Below, piece by piece: positions 51,554 to 58,840 of a stretch of DNA of 64,000 bases; positions within the stretch are counted from its first letter, which is position 1; each line of letters opens with the position of its first letter. This DNA is from Fibrobacter succinogenes. GTDB lineage: Bacteria; Fibrobacterota; Fibrobacteria; Fibrobacterales; Fibrobacteraceae. The notes under the pieces were generated by a model, which searched no databases, was not told the origin of the DNA, and worked only from the letters and a program-made list of their open reading frames with translations. The stretch covers positions 1-64,000 of the forward strand of contig CACXXH010000021.1 of assembly GCA_902771595.1 (NCBI GenBank). The letters are read 5' to 3'. Both the position numbers and the translations under genes were made by a program.

Positions 51554-52336
51554 ATGGAAAAAATCTTATTCTGCCTTTTGGCAGCAATGCAATATGCGTC
51601 GGCAAATTCCTGCACCGGCCTCTATTTCCAAATTCTGTCCAATTTATACTTGAAGCCTAATGCCGAATTCCAGCTGGATTCCCTTTCCACGCCCAAAGCA
51701 GCGCTCATAAAATACTTCTATTCCAATGGCAAGCTCGAATACAACCAGACATACTCCTATCTAGACAACTCTACCACGGAATCCAAATATTACTGGAATC
51801 AAGGTCCAAGCGCATTGACCAAAACGGGCTTTGAATATTTGATGAAAGATTCTTCATCTGCAGACACCACGTATATTTCTGAAGACTTTTACGGCTTTGG
51901 AACATTGGGGCAACAACGTTCCATCAAGCTTACAGCCAACGCGGCGCAAATATTGACAAAAAGCCTAGACTTCGGGACGTCCGAATATTCCGAAATAATC
52001 CTTACAGGCGATTCCATTGTGCATACAACCTATAAAGGGGCCAACAAGGAATCAGGAATTCGTTCAACAGACGTGTACGTAAGCGATTCAAGCGATTCCA
52101 AATGTTACGAAACCTCTTCCGAGGGTGATACGGTTTCGACCATCACGTACGCCTCCAGCGAAAACAGCTATACCCTGAAAATTCAATCGGACGAATTCAC
52201 GACCTACTATTACTTCACCTATACGAAGCAAGAGACGACGGCCATCCGCAAAAAGGGAATCCGCGCTTCTGTTCTCCCGAAGAGCCGTTCGTTTGACCTT
52301 CTCGGGCGAACCGTAAACAAAAAAAGACGCCCCTGA
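51554..52336 (+). CDS. Small secreted protein of unknown function
   Basis: 260 residues; signal peptide MEKILFCLLAAMQYASA, preceded by ATGGAGGGAAC with good spacing. The mature part is rich in Ser, Thr and Tyr with alternating beta-like patterns (YYWNQGPSALTKTGF, TTYYYFTYTKQETTAI) and few charges. It ends SFDLLGRTVNKKRRP. The FDLLGR stretch resembles the start of a type IX sorting domain, but the rest of that domain is absent. No family recognised. The base composition is more AT-rich than the biotin operon before it. Not part of that operon, judging by the 86-bp gap and its own ribosome-binding site. Confidence 0.7.
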   Translation: MEKILFCLLAAMQYASANSCTGLYFQILSNLYLKPNAEFQLDSLSTPKAALIKYFYSNGKLEYNQTYSYLDNSTTESKYYWNQGPSALTKTGFEYLMKDSSSADTTYISEDFYGFGTLGQQRSIKLTANAAQILTKSLDFGTSEYSEIILTGDSIVHTTYKGANKESGIRSTDVYVSDSSDSKCYETSSEGDTVSTITYASSENSYTLKIQSDEFTTYYYFTYTKQETTAIRKKGIRASVLPKSRSFDLLGRTVNKKRRP

Positions 52337-52364
52337 AAAACATCGCTTTTTTCCAGAGACGTCC
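52324..52364. terminator. Imperfect bidirectional terminator
   Basis: GACGCCCCTG...AAAAA and TTTTT...CCAGAGACGTC form a long imperfect hairpin between two convergent genes, with T-rich flanks on both strands. Confidence 0.5.
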
Positions 52365-52386
52365 CTTTTGTACGGAGAGTACAAAA

Positions 52387-52944
52387 CTACTTGATGTCCT
52401 TTCTCCAGGTGGCAGGCTTGAATTCACCCACAATCGGGAGCAAGCGCTGGTCCACGTCGATTTTCAACACGGAGTTGAAGTTGTTCGTCGCAATCATCTG
52501 GGCGGCAAAGCCCACGATGGCCACGATTTCGGAATCGTTGTAGAACTTGTGCAGTTCCTCGAAGTAAGAATCCGGAACGGCGGTGGGGTCCTTCACGATC
52601 TGCCTTGCGAGCTTCACGAGGATTTCTTCGTTCTTCTCGTATTCGAACCCGTTCGGGTCGATACCGAGAGCCCGCAAGTCGCTGATGAAGAACAGCGAGC
52701 AGAGCTGGCAGCTGTTGGTCGTAGAAACCGCGTGGGCGTAGACCGTAGCAGCGCGCTGGCCGATGATTTCCACGAGGCGGGCCCAGCTGGTATACCAGCC
52801 CATGAAGGCATCGAACGTCGCGTAGTCCTGCAACAGTGCACGCTTCATGTTGGTGATCTTGCCTGTAGAAACGAGCTTTTCGTAGGCTTCCTTGGCCTTG
52901 CCCTGAGCTTCGTCAACCGATTCAATAAATTTTACTCTTGCCAT
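52387..52944 (-). CDS. Carboxymuconolactone-decarboxylase / AhpD-family protein
   Basis: 185 residues, all-helical. The redox-type C-x2-C motif NSCQLCSLFF (Cys79, Cys82) with preceding histidine (AHAVSTTNSC) marks the AhpD-like branch of the CMD family, whose members act as alkylhydroperoxidases or disulfide reductases. AAAGGAGAGTACAAACA precedes the ATG. It lies 61 bp downstream of the iron-dependent alcohol dehydrogenase start-to-stop unit on the same strand, so co-transcription is possible. Substrate unknown. Confidence 0.82.
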   Translation of the reverse strand: MARVKFIESVDEAQGKAKEAYEKLVSTGKITNMKRALLQDYATFDAFMGWYTSWARLVEIIGQRAATVYAHAVSTTNSCQLCSLFFISDLRALGIDPNGFEYEKNEEILVKLARQIVKDPTAVPDSYFEELHKFYNDSEIVAIVGFAAQMIATNNFNSVLKIDVDQRLLPIVGEFKPATWRKDIK

Positions 52945-53005
52945 TGTTTGTACTCTCCTTTTGGTGCGTTAGCACCGTTTTTGTTTTTGTTTAAGTTTTT
53001 TTTGA

Positions 53006-54166
53006 TTACAGTGCGATTTTCAAAATTTCCTTGATGGCGGCAGCATCCAGCGGCACGTAGTGCCCAACCTTGCCATTGCGCGTAGCACGGGCAGCCATCG
53101 CGTCGAAGTCCTTGTCGCCAATCTTCAAGTCTGCAAGCGTCGTCGCGAGCCCCAGTTTTTTGAAGAATGCCGCAAGCTTTTCCGAAAGGATCAGCGCACG
53201 TTCGGTTTCACTGTAGTTGAAGGAATCTACACCGAACACACGGCTTGCAAGCAGTGCAAGCCTCCAGGGCTTTTTCACCGCCATGTACTTTGTCCAAGCA
53301 ACAGTCACCACCGCCATGCCTTCGCCATGCGTGATGTTGTACTGGGCAGAAAGTTCATGCTCGATTCGGTGCGAGCCCCAGTCGGCGCGACGCCCTGCAT
53401 CCAGGAACCCGCCATGAGCGACGCTTGCAAGCCACTGGATTTCTCCGCGGGCGTTCACGTCTTTCTGGTTGGCGATGAGCTTGTCCGCATTCACGAGCAA
53501 CGCACGAATCGCGCCTTCTATCAGGTAGTCCGTGGTGTCGGAATATTTCTCGTCCGAGAAATAGCGTTCCAACAAGTGCGAAAGCACGTCAGCGATGCCC
53601 ACGAAAGTCTGGTATGCCGGCAGGCCCACCGTGTATTTGGGGTTCATGATGGCGAACTTCGGAATGATTCGGTCATCTTCAAAACCGAGCTTCCATTCAC
53701 CACTCGAAAGGATTGCCGCATTGGATGTTTCGGAACCGCTCGATGCCGTCGTGGCGATGACACCAATCGGCAATACCTGTTTCGGTGAGATTCCCTTTTC
53801 AAAGAAATCCCACACATCTCCCTGGTAAGGTATTCCGAGTGCCACCGCCTTCGCGGTATCGATGGAACTTCCGCCGCCGACGGCCAGGACGAAGTCTACC
53901 CCGTTTTCCTTGCCCTGCTTCACGAGTTCGCGAACTAGGTCAATCGAAGGGTTCGGCACCACGTTTCCGTTTTCGGAAAAGCGAATCCCGAGTTCATTGA
54001 CAGCATCCTTGATAGCGTCGTAAATGCCGATCGTCTTGATAAAGTCTCCGCTGTAAACAAGCTGGAGCGACTTCACCCCGAACGAAGCCAAAAGCGATTT
54101 CAGCTTCTGTTCACTATGTTCGCCAAATACAATTTTCGCCGGGTTGTAATATTCAAAATCAATCAT
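53006..54166 (-). CDS. Iron-containing alcohol dehydrogenase
   Basis: 386-residue group III alcohol dehydrogenase, similar to NADPH-dependent butanol dehydrogenases (BDH/YqhD type). N-terminal nucleotide domain: YYNPAKIVFGEHSEQKL, VPNPSIDLV and the VGGGSSIDTAKAVA cofactor loop. C-terminal metal domain: GIADVLSHLLERY (Asp, His) and EHELSAQYNITHGEGMAVV (two His), the four metal ligands of the family. ACGGAGAATGCA precedes the ATG. Probably reduces aldehydes formed during fermentation; the substrate is not read from the sequence. Confidence 0.93.
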   Translation of the reverse strand: MIDFEYYNPAKIVFGEHSEQKLKSLLASFGVKSLQLVYSGDFIKTIGIYDAIKDAVNELGIRFSENGNVVPNPSIDLVRELVKQGKENGVDFVLAVGGGSSIDTAKAVALGIPYQGDVWDFFEKGISPKQVLPIGVIATTASSGSETSNAAILSSGEWKLGFEDDRIIPKFAIMNPKYTVGLPAYQTFVGIADVLSHLLERYFSDEKYSDTTDYLIEGAIRALLVNADKLIANQKDVNARGEIQWLASVAHGGFLDAGRRADWGSHRIEHELSAQYNITHGEGMAVVTVAWTKYMAVKKPWRLALLASRVFGVDSFNYSETERALILSEKLAAFFKKLGLATTLADLKIGDKDFDAMAARATRNGKVGHYVPLDAAAIKEILKIAL

Positions 54167-54188
54167 TGCATTCTCCGTACAAAAAAAA

Positions 54189-54296
54189 CGTCATCCTGAG
54201 CCGAAGGCGAAGGACCCAGACCTGCGTTTATTTCCTAATGATGAAAATACCGCTGGACTGGATGCTTCCTGGCCTACGGCCCGTCAGCATGACGTA
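54189..54296. repeat. Intergenic GTCATCCTGAG-type inverted repeat
   Basis: CGTCATCCTGAGCCGAAGG at one end and the inverse CCGTCAGCATGACG at the other, in the gap between the alcohol dehydrogenase and metY copy 2. Related to the element at 18914-19107. Confidence 0.55.
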
Positions 54297-54310
54297 AATG
54301 ATTGCTTCTT

Positions 54311-55594
54311 TTAGATTGCCGCGAATCCGTTTTCGAGGTCGGCGATGATGTCTTCGTAGTGTTCCGTACCGATAGACACGCGGATCGTTGCCGGAGTGAT
54401 TCCGGCTGCAGCCAATTCTTCCGGAGAGAGTTCCGAATGCGTGGTGGTGTACGGGTGAATCACGAGGCTCTTCACGTCGGCGACGTTGGCAAGCAGGCTG
54501 AAGATCTTCAGGCTATCGATGAACTTGAAGGCTTCTTCCTGGCCACCCTTGATGTCGAAGGTGAAAATAGAACCGCCGCCATTCGGGAAGTACTTCTGGT
54601 AAAGCTTGTGGTCAGGATGGTTTTCGAAGCTCGGATGGCTCACGCGGGTAACCTTCGGGTGCTTGGAAAGGAATTCCAGGACCTTCTTGGTGTTTTCGAC
54701 ATGGCGATCGAGGCGGAGCGAAAGCGTTTCGACACCCTGCAACAGGAGGAATGCGTTGAACGGGGAAATGGCAGCGCCTTCGTCGCGGAGGAGAATCGTA
54801 CGCACGTAGATGGCGTAGGCAGCAGCGCCGGCGGCCACAAACGGGAAACCGTAGCTCGGGTTCTTCTCGGTGAACTGCGGAAACTTGCCGCTCTTGGTCC
54901 AGTCGAACTTACCGCTATCCACGATGACACCGCCGAGGGTCGTGCCGTGACCGCCGATGAACTTGGTTGCGGAATGCACCACGATGTCGGCACCGTGTTC
55001 AATCGGGCGAATCAGGTACGGAGTACCGAAGGTGTTGTCGATAACCAGAGGAATCTTGTTCTTGTGAGCGATTTCGGCGATAGCGTCGATATCCGGAATG
55101 TCGGAATGCGGGTTGCCGAGAGTTTCGATAAAGATGAGCTTCGTGTTTTCCTTGACGGCGGCTTCGACGCTCTTGAGGTCGTGAGTGTCGACGAAGGTCG
55201 ATTCGATACCGAAGTCACGGAGCGTGTGCTGCAACAGGTTGAAAGTACCACCGTAAACCGTGCGCTGGACAACCACGTGGTCACCACTGCGGGCAAGAGC
55301 CGTAACAGCGTAAGTAATAGCAGCGGCACCAGAGGCGACAGCGAGAGCGGCAACGCCACCTTCGAGGGCAGCAATACGTTCTTCGAGAACACCCTGAGTG
55401 GAGTTATTGATACGGCCGTAAACATTACCACCGGCCTTCAGGGCAAAGCGGTCTGCAGCATCCTGGGAGTTGTGGAAAACGTAAGAGGTGGTCTGGTAAA
55501 TAGGAACCGCGCGGGAATCGGTTGCGGGGTCTGCCTGTTCCTGGCCAACATGGAGCTGAAGAGTTTCAAAATGGAGCTTATTCTGTGTCGTCAT
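54311..55594 (-). CDS. metY: O-acetylhomoserine sulfhydrylase, copy 2
   Basis: 427 residues from ATG 55594; the same family motifs as copy 1 ([50 protein letters not shown]). Protein identity to copy 1 is about 80-85% by eye, and some coding stretches are nearly identical in DNA, so the duplication is fairly recent or homogenised. Unlike copy 1 it stands alone, with no cysK behind it, and has a long structured leader (55595-about 55900). A ribosome-binding site AAAAGGAATTTTAACC precedes the ATG. The two copies may respond to different signals. Confidence 0.93.
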   Translation of the reverse strand: MTTQNKLHFETLQLHVGQEQADPATDSRAVPIYQTTSYVFHNSQDAADRFALKAGGNVYGRINNSTQGVLEERIAALEGGVAALAVASGAAAITYAVTALARSGDHVVVQRTVYGGTFNLLQHTLRDFGIESTFVDTHDLKSVEAAVKENTKLIFIETLGNPHSDIPDIDAIAEIAHKNKIPLVIDNTFGTPYLIRPIEHGADIVVHSATKFIGGHGTTLGGVIVDSGKFDWTKSGKFPQFTEKNPSYGFPFVAAGAAAYAIYVRTILLRDEGAAISPFNAFLLLQGVETLSLRLDRHVENTKKVLEFLSKHPKVTRVSHPSFENHPDHKLYQKYFPNGGGSIFTFDIKGGQEEAFKFIDSLKIFSLLANVADVKSLVIHPYTTTHSELSPEELAAAGITPATIRVSIGTEHYEDIIADLENGFAAI

Positions 55595-55870
55595 GGTTAA
55601 AATTCCTTTTAGGTTGTAGCGGGCAACCGGGTCTAAAGAGACCCGTGCTCGCATTATTTGGGTTTTGGAGATATCCTTAGGCTTGTTTTTCTAACCTGCA
55701 AAGCCCTAAGGACAAAAGGCTTGCGGCTAGTTCGTTCTCAGAATGCCTCTCGGCATTCGACAGTCACTTATCATAGGCGCTCCTTCGAATGCTTAGGAAT
55801 CACAAACCATTTTGTTTTTCCTACCAATCTTGTAGGCTTTAAGATAGAATAAGATTTTCCCCTAGTCAAG
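55595..55870 (-). promoter_or_regulatory. Structured 5' leader of metY copy 2
   Basis: About 300 nt with no reading frame and at least three good hairpins: GAATGCC-GAGA-GGCATTC (55741-55758), TCCTTAGGgCTT/AAGCCTAAGGA (55674-55712) and CGGGTCT-CTTT-AGACCCG (55628-55645), the last close to the ribosome-binding site. It does not match the SAM-I, SAM-II or SAH riboswitch patterns I know. Candidate cis-regulatory RNA. Confidence 0.4.
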
Positions 55871-55900
55871 GCATAAACGCATACTATTTAACTATCGGTT

Positions 55901-55921
55901 GTTATAGAATTTTATTATAAC
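55901..55921. promoter_or_regulatory. Dyad over the -10 of metY copy 2
   Basis: GTTATA-N9-TATAAC, a perfect 6+6 dyad. On the minus strand it contains TATAAT (55919-55914), the probable -10. An ATAG-N7-TTAT within it is a 7-of-8 match to the metE-type box. Confidence 0.4.
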
Positions 55922-55948
55922 TTGGTGATAGTGGCAAGACCCGTGTTC

Positions 55949-55976
55949 GTCATTCCAGCCCTTGAGCCGGAATCTC
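55949..55976. repeat. GTCATTCCAG-type intergenic repeat upstream of metY copy 2
   Basis: GTCATTCCAGCCCTTGAG-CCGGAATCTC resembles the element at 43686-43712 upstream of metY copy 1. Confidence 0.45.
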
Positions 55977-56049
55977 AAACTGCAAGATGCAAGTCTGCAA
56001 CCCAAAAACTTTTTTTGCGTTTCTTGGGAAAAATTATATATTCCCAGTA

Positions 56050-56226
56050 GAATAGCATTAACCCCGTTGACAGAGTTTCGAACCGGACGGGAAGTTCAAC
56101 TATCTGCTTGACGTAGCCTCCCCTTTGCTGGTGCGACAGAACCGCAAATCGAAGGCAGAACCTCTGCGGGAGAACGGCCCCGCTGCGCTCAACGTAGAGC
56201 ACCGTCTGAAAAAAGACGTTAATCAT
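56050..56226 (+). ncRNA. Candidate structured RNA upstream of the phosphoesterase gene
   Basis: TTGCGT, a 16-nt spacer and TATATT (56037-56042) give a start near 56050. The RNA folds by eye into nested stems. TTGACGTAGC (56108-56117) pairs with GCTGCG/TCAA (56082-56092 of the next hundred, that is 56182-56192). Inside it CTCCC/GGGAG closes a three-way junction of TTTGC-GGT/ACC-GCAAA and GCAGA/TCTGC. An outer ATTAAC/GTTAAT pair closes the whole. No class recognised; no terminator T-run, so it may be the leader of the downstream gene. Confidence 0.4.
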
Positions 56227-56313
56227 GTCATAACACATTCTTGACGATCGCCGCAAGGCGACCGCGAGTATTTGACTATTAAATAACGAAAATTAATCCA
56301 AGCAGGGATAAAT

Positions 56314-57159
56314 ATGACCTACTATTTTATCAGCGACCTACATGTCGATTTCTATGTATCGCCGGTGTTCCGCACAATCGCCATACTGCGCAAAAATTTC
56401 GAAGTCTTCTTCGAACGGAACTTTTTACCGGCAGACGCCTGCTGCATCGCGGGCGATATTGCGAACGACTACTTCAACTACGTGGAGTTCCTGAAGTTCA
56501 TTGCCGAGAAATACGATACCGTCTATGTGTGTTTTGGAAACCACGATATCATTACTGAGCATCTAGGGGAATTCGGCTCCGATAGGGATTTTCTTACCTC
56601 CGAAAGCAAGATAAAATACTTCCTTGCCGAAGCAGGAAAAATCCCGAACATCCAGTTGCTCGAGAACCGCATCGCAGAAGGCGTTGCAGGCTGCATGGGC
56701 ATGTGCGATTTCAAGTACAAACACACTCCCGCGGCATCCGAAATGGCGAACAAAATCCTGTGGGCGACACGCTGGTTCGATGCCCGCCATTGGAAATACA
56801 AGCAGAATAACGCCGACAAACTTTGGCGACATTATGACATCGCGTTCCGTGAACTCACCGCACGGCGCCCCAAAATCATGATGTCGCACTTTCTGCCGCT
56901 GGAATTCGGCATGCCGGAGCGATACCAGCAAGACCCCTGCTCAAACTTCTTCTATTTCCACGGAGAGGAATACCTCGAGAACCTGGATGACGGAAGCATT
57001 TGGCAGGCAGGACACACGCACATCGCCATCAAGCGCGAGTACACCGACAAACTCGGCAAAAAGCACTTGCTGCTGTGCAATCCAGTGGGGTACCCTGACG
57101 AAAACCCCTATGCGGAACACGGGCTAAAACGGGAAGATTTTTTGGTGGAGGTTGGGTAA
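56314..57159 (+). CDS. Calcineurin-like metallophosphoesterase
   Basis: 281-residue cytoplasmic phosphoesterase with the complete metal-binding set: ISDLHVDF (Asp, His), AGDIANDY (Asp), FGNHDII (Asn-His), MMSHFLPL (His) and QAGHTHIAI (His-x-His). Such proteins cleave phosphomono- or diesters, including nucleic acids and nucleotides. CAGGGATAAAT precedes the ATG. A structured RNA candidate lies just upstream. It is followed 153 bp later by the AbiE pair. Whether it belongs to the defence segment or is a housekeeping gene is not clear. Confidence 0.87.
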   Translation: MTYYFISDLHVDFYVSPVFRTIAILRKNFEVFFERNFLPADACCIAGDIANDYFNYVEFLKFIAEKYDTVYVCFGNHDIITEHLGEFGSDRDFLTSESKIKYFLAEAGKIPNIQLLENRIAEGVAGCMGMCDFKYKHTPAASEMANKILWATRWFDARHWKYKQNNADKLWRHYDIAFRELTARRPKIMMSHFLPLEFGMPERYQQDPCSNFFYFHGEEYLENLDDGSIWQAGHTHIAIKREYTDKLGKKHLLLCNPVGYPDENPYAEHGLKREDFLVEVG

Positions 57160-57235
57160 AATATGGAAAATAGATTCTCAAACCTGTACAAAACGACTAC
57201 AAATATTCAAAAATGTAGTTGTTTTTCCCAAATTT

Positions 57236-57283
57236 TTTCAACGAAATACGGAATTAGCAAAAGTTTTCCGTATTTCGTTGAAA
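57236..57283. promoter_or_regulatory. 18-bp perfect inverted repeat, AbiEi operator candidate
   Basis: Arms at 57236-57253 and 57266-57283 are perfect inverse copies over 18 bp, with a 12-nt centre. The right arm covers the -35 box of the abiEi promoter. AbiEi antitoxins are known to repress their own promoter through inverted repeats. Confidence 0.75.
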
Positions 57284-57306
57284 TTTTACAGTCAAAAGGG
57301 TATATT
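57278..57306 (+). promoter_or_regulatory. Promoter of the abiE operon
   Basis: TTGAAA (57278-57283), a 17-nt spacer and TATATT (57301-57306). The -10 ends 6 nt before ATG 57313, predicting a leaderless transcript. Confidence 0.65.
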
Positions 57307-57312
57307 TATGGC

Positions 57313-57900
57313 ATGGCCACAAAAAATACCCTATCCGATCAAAAACTTGTCTTTTCGAGCGAGGAACTCCAAAAGCAGGGATTTTCGTATTACCAAATAA
57401 CGAAAATGGTCGAACAGGGCAAACTTTTCCGGCTCAATAAGTCGTATTACGAAAATGCGGACTTTGCCGGTGACATAAATGACTTCTACTACGTTCAGGC
57501 ATTTGCACCCCAGGGAGTAGTGTGCCTTCTGAGCGCTGCCGTTTATTATGGTCTGACAACCTTCCGTCCCGATGCCATCGATGTTGCGGTTCCGCCAAAG
57601 ACAAAACTTTCCACGCTGCCAGAATCGCAAAGACTTTCGCTGCATTATTTCTCGGACAGACGGCATACCGTTGGCGTGCGCACAATCAGCGAAAACAAGA
57701 ACACCTTCAAAATTTACGATATAGAGAAGACTGTCGTTGACGTTGTCTCTAACCGGAACAAGGTGGGAATCGAAGAGACCAAGGAAATCCTGACGAATTA
57801 CCTCGCAAGGCAAGAAAGAAACATCAACAAACTCTACCGCTATGCAGAAAAACTTTCATGTCTGAAAATCCTGAAGACTTACCTGGAGGTTCTCGTATGA
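57313..57900 (+). CDS. abiEi: AbiEi-family antitoxin / transcriptional repressor
   Basis: 195 residues. The N-terminal winged helix (LVFSSEELQKQGFSYYQITKMVEQGKLFRLNKSYYE) and a C-terminal antitoxin domain (VVCLLSAAVYYGLTTFRPD, IYDIEKTVVDVVSNRNKVG, LLNYLAR-like LTNYLARQ) match AbiEi antitoxins of type IV toxin-antitoxin systems. ATG 57313 was preferred over 57163. The longer version would run through the operator and promoter, and it adds 50 residues unlike the family. The last codons overlap abiEii by ATGA. It should both repress the operon and counteract the toxin. Confidence 0.85.
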   Translation: MATKNTLSDQKLVFSSEELQKQGFSYYQITKMVEQGKLFRLNKSYYENADFAGDINDFYYVQAFAPQGVVCLLSAAVYYGLTTFRPDAIDVAVPPKTKLSTLPESQRLSLHYFSDRRHTVGVRTISENKNTFKIYDIEKTVVDVVSNRNKVGIEETKEILTNYLARQERNINKLYRYAEKLSCLKILKTYLEVLV

Positions 57901-58739
57901 ATGTCCAGTCGATAAAAGATAAGCTAAAGAATGTCGCCAAGACGAATTTCAGATTGTATCAAGAACTGCTTACTGTTTATGGACTGGAACGGGCCTTGTT
58001 CAGAATTGGAAAATCGAAGTATAGAGAAAACTTCACACTCAAGGGCGGGATCTTTCTGTACGCTCTCTATGGGAAGGACTACCCCCGTTCCACCTCGGAT
58101 ATAGACCTTCGCGCCGACAAAATTAACGGAACTCAAGAGTCGCTCCTGTCTATCTTTAGTGAGATTTTCGCGATACCGGCAGACGACGGGCTTGTATTTG
58201 ATTTGGCTTCGCTAAAGTCTCGCGAAATAAAGAAACAAGACGAATTCCTAGGCACAAACATCAGCATCACAGCACTGCTCGGGAACACACGACTCCCTGT
58301 GTCCATTGATATCGGGTTTGGCGATGTGATTGTCCCGTCTAAAAAGGAAATGTCGTTTCCTGTATTGTTGGATATGGAATGTCCGAAGATTTACGGATAT
58401 TCCATCGAATCTGTACTTGCTGAAAAATTTGAGGCGATAGTTTCGCTGGGCTATGCAAATAGCCGCTTCAAGGACTTCTACGACATCTATGTGATTTTGC
58501 AAAGTGAAAAAATAGATGATACTCTGCTACAAGAGGCCATCGTTCAGACATTCCAGAACCGAAATACAACGTTTGATGACATCGTCGTTTTTGAAGATTC
58601 CTTCGCTACTGATATAGAACGCATAAAAAGATGGAACGCATTCGTGAAAAAGAAAAACGCAATGGTGCAGGTGTCCTTCGATAAGGTTGTCGAACAAATC
58701 AAGGCGTATTTCAAGCCTATTGTGGAAAAAGTGAGGTAA
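57897..58739 (+). CDS. abiEii: AbiEii-family nucleotidyltransferase toxin
   Basis: 280 residues. The nucleotidyltransferase signature is intact: KGGIFLYALYGKDYPRSTSDIDL, with KGG at 49-51 and Asp68/Asp70. The second conserved block is SVLAEKFEAIVSLGYANSRFKDFYDIYV. AbiEii toxins halt growth, causing abortive infection when phages attack; a studied homologue modifies tRNA ends. The start overlaps the antitoxin stop codon (ATGA), with GGAGG in front, so the two are translated as a coupled pair. All key residues are present, so the toxin is probably active. Confidence 0.88.
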   Translation: MNVQSIKDKLKNVAKTNFRLYQELLTVYGLERALFRIGKSKYRENFTLKGGIFLYALYGKDYPRSTSDIDLRADKINGTQESLLSIFSEIFAIPADDGLVFDLASLKSREIKKQDEFLGTNISITALLGNTRLPVSIDIGFGDVIVPSKKEMSFPVLLDMECPKIYGYSIESVLAEKFEAIVSLGYANSRFKDFYDIYVILQSEKIDDTLLQEAIVQTFQNRNTTFDDIVVFEDSFATDIERIKRWNAFVKKKNAMVQVSFDKVVEQIKAYFKPIVEKVR

Positions 58740-58840
58740 TACTTTTTTCAACTGTTTATAAATCGAATAAAGGCGAAATCTATAGTAATTCTTGCAAAAT
58801 AAGCGTTTTTTATGCCTAAATTCATTTATATTTCAAGTGA

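Noticed and set aside
56075-56100. GGTTCGAAAC on the minus strand, another T-loop look-alike
   Set aside because: The flanks do not form a T-stem or acceptor stem. The region is better explained by the plus-strand RNA fold.
55975-56256. 93-codon minus-strand frame
   Set aside because: It overlaps the structured RNA, has a mixed Cys/Arg composition, no ribosome-binding site and no recognisable family.
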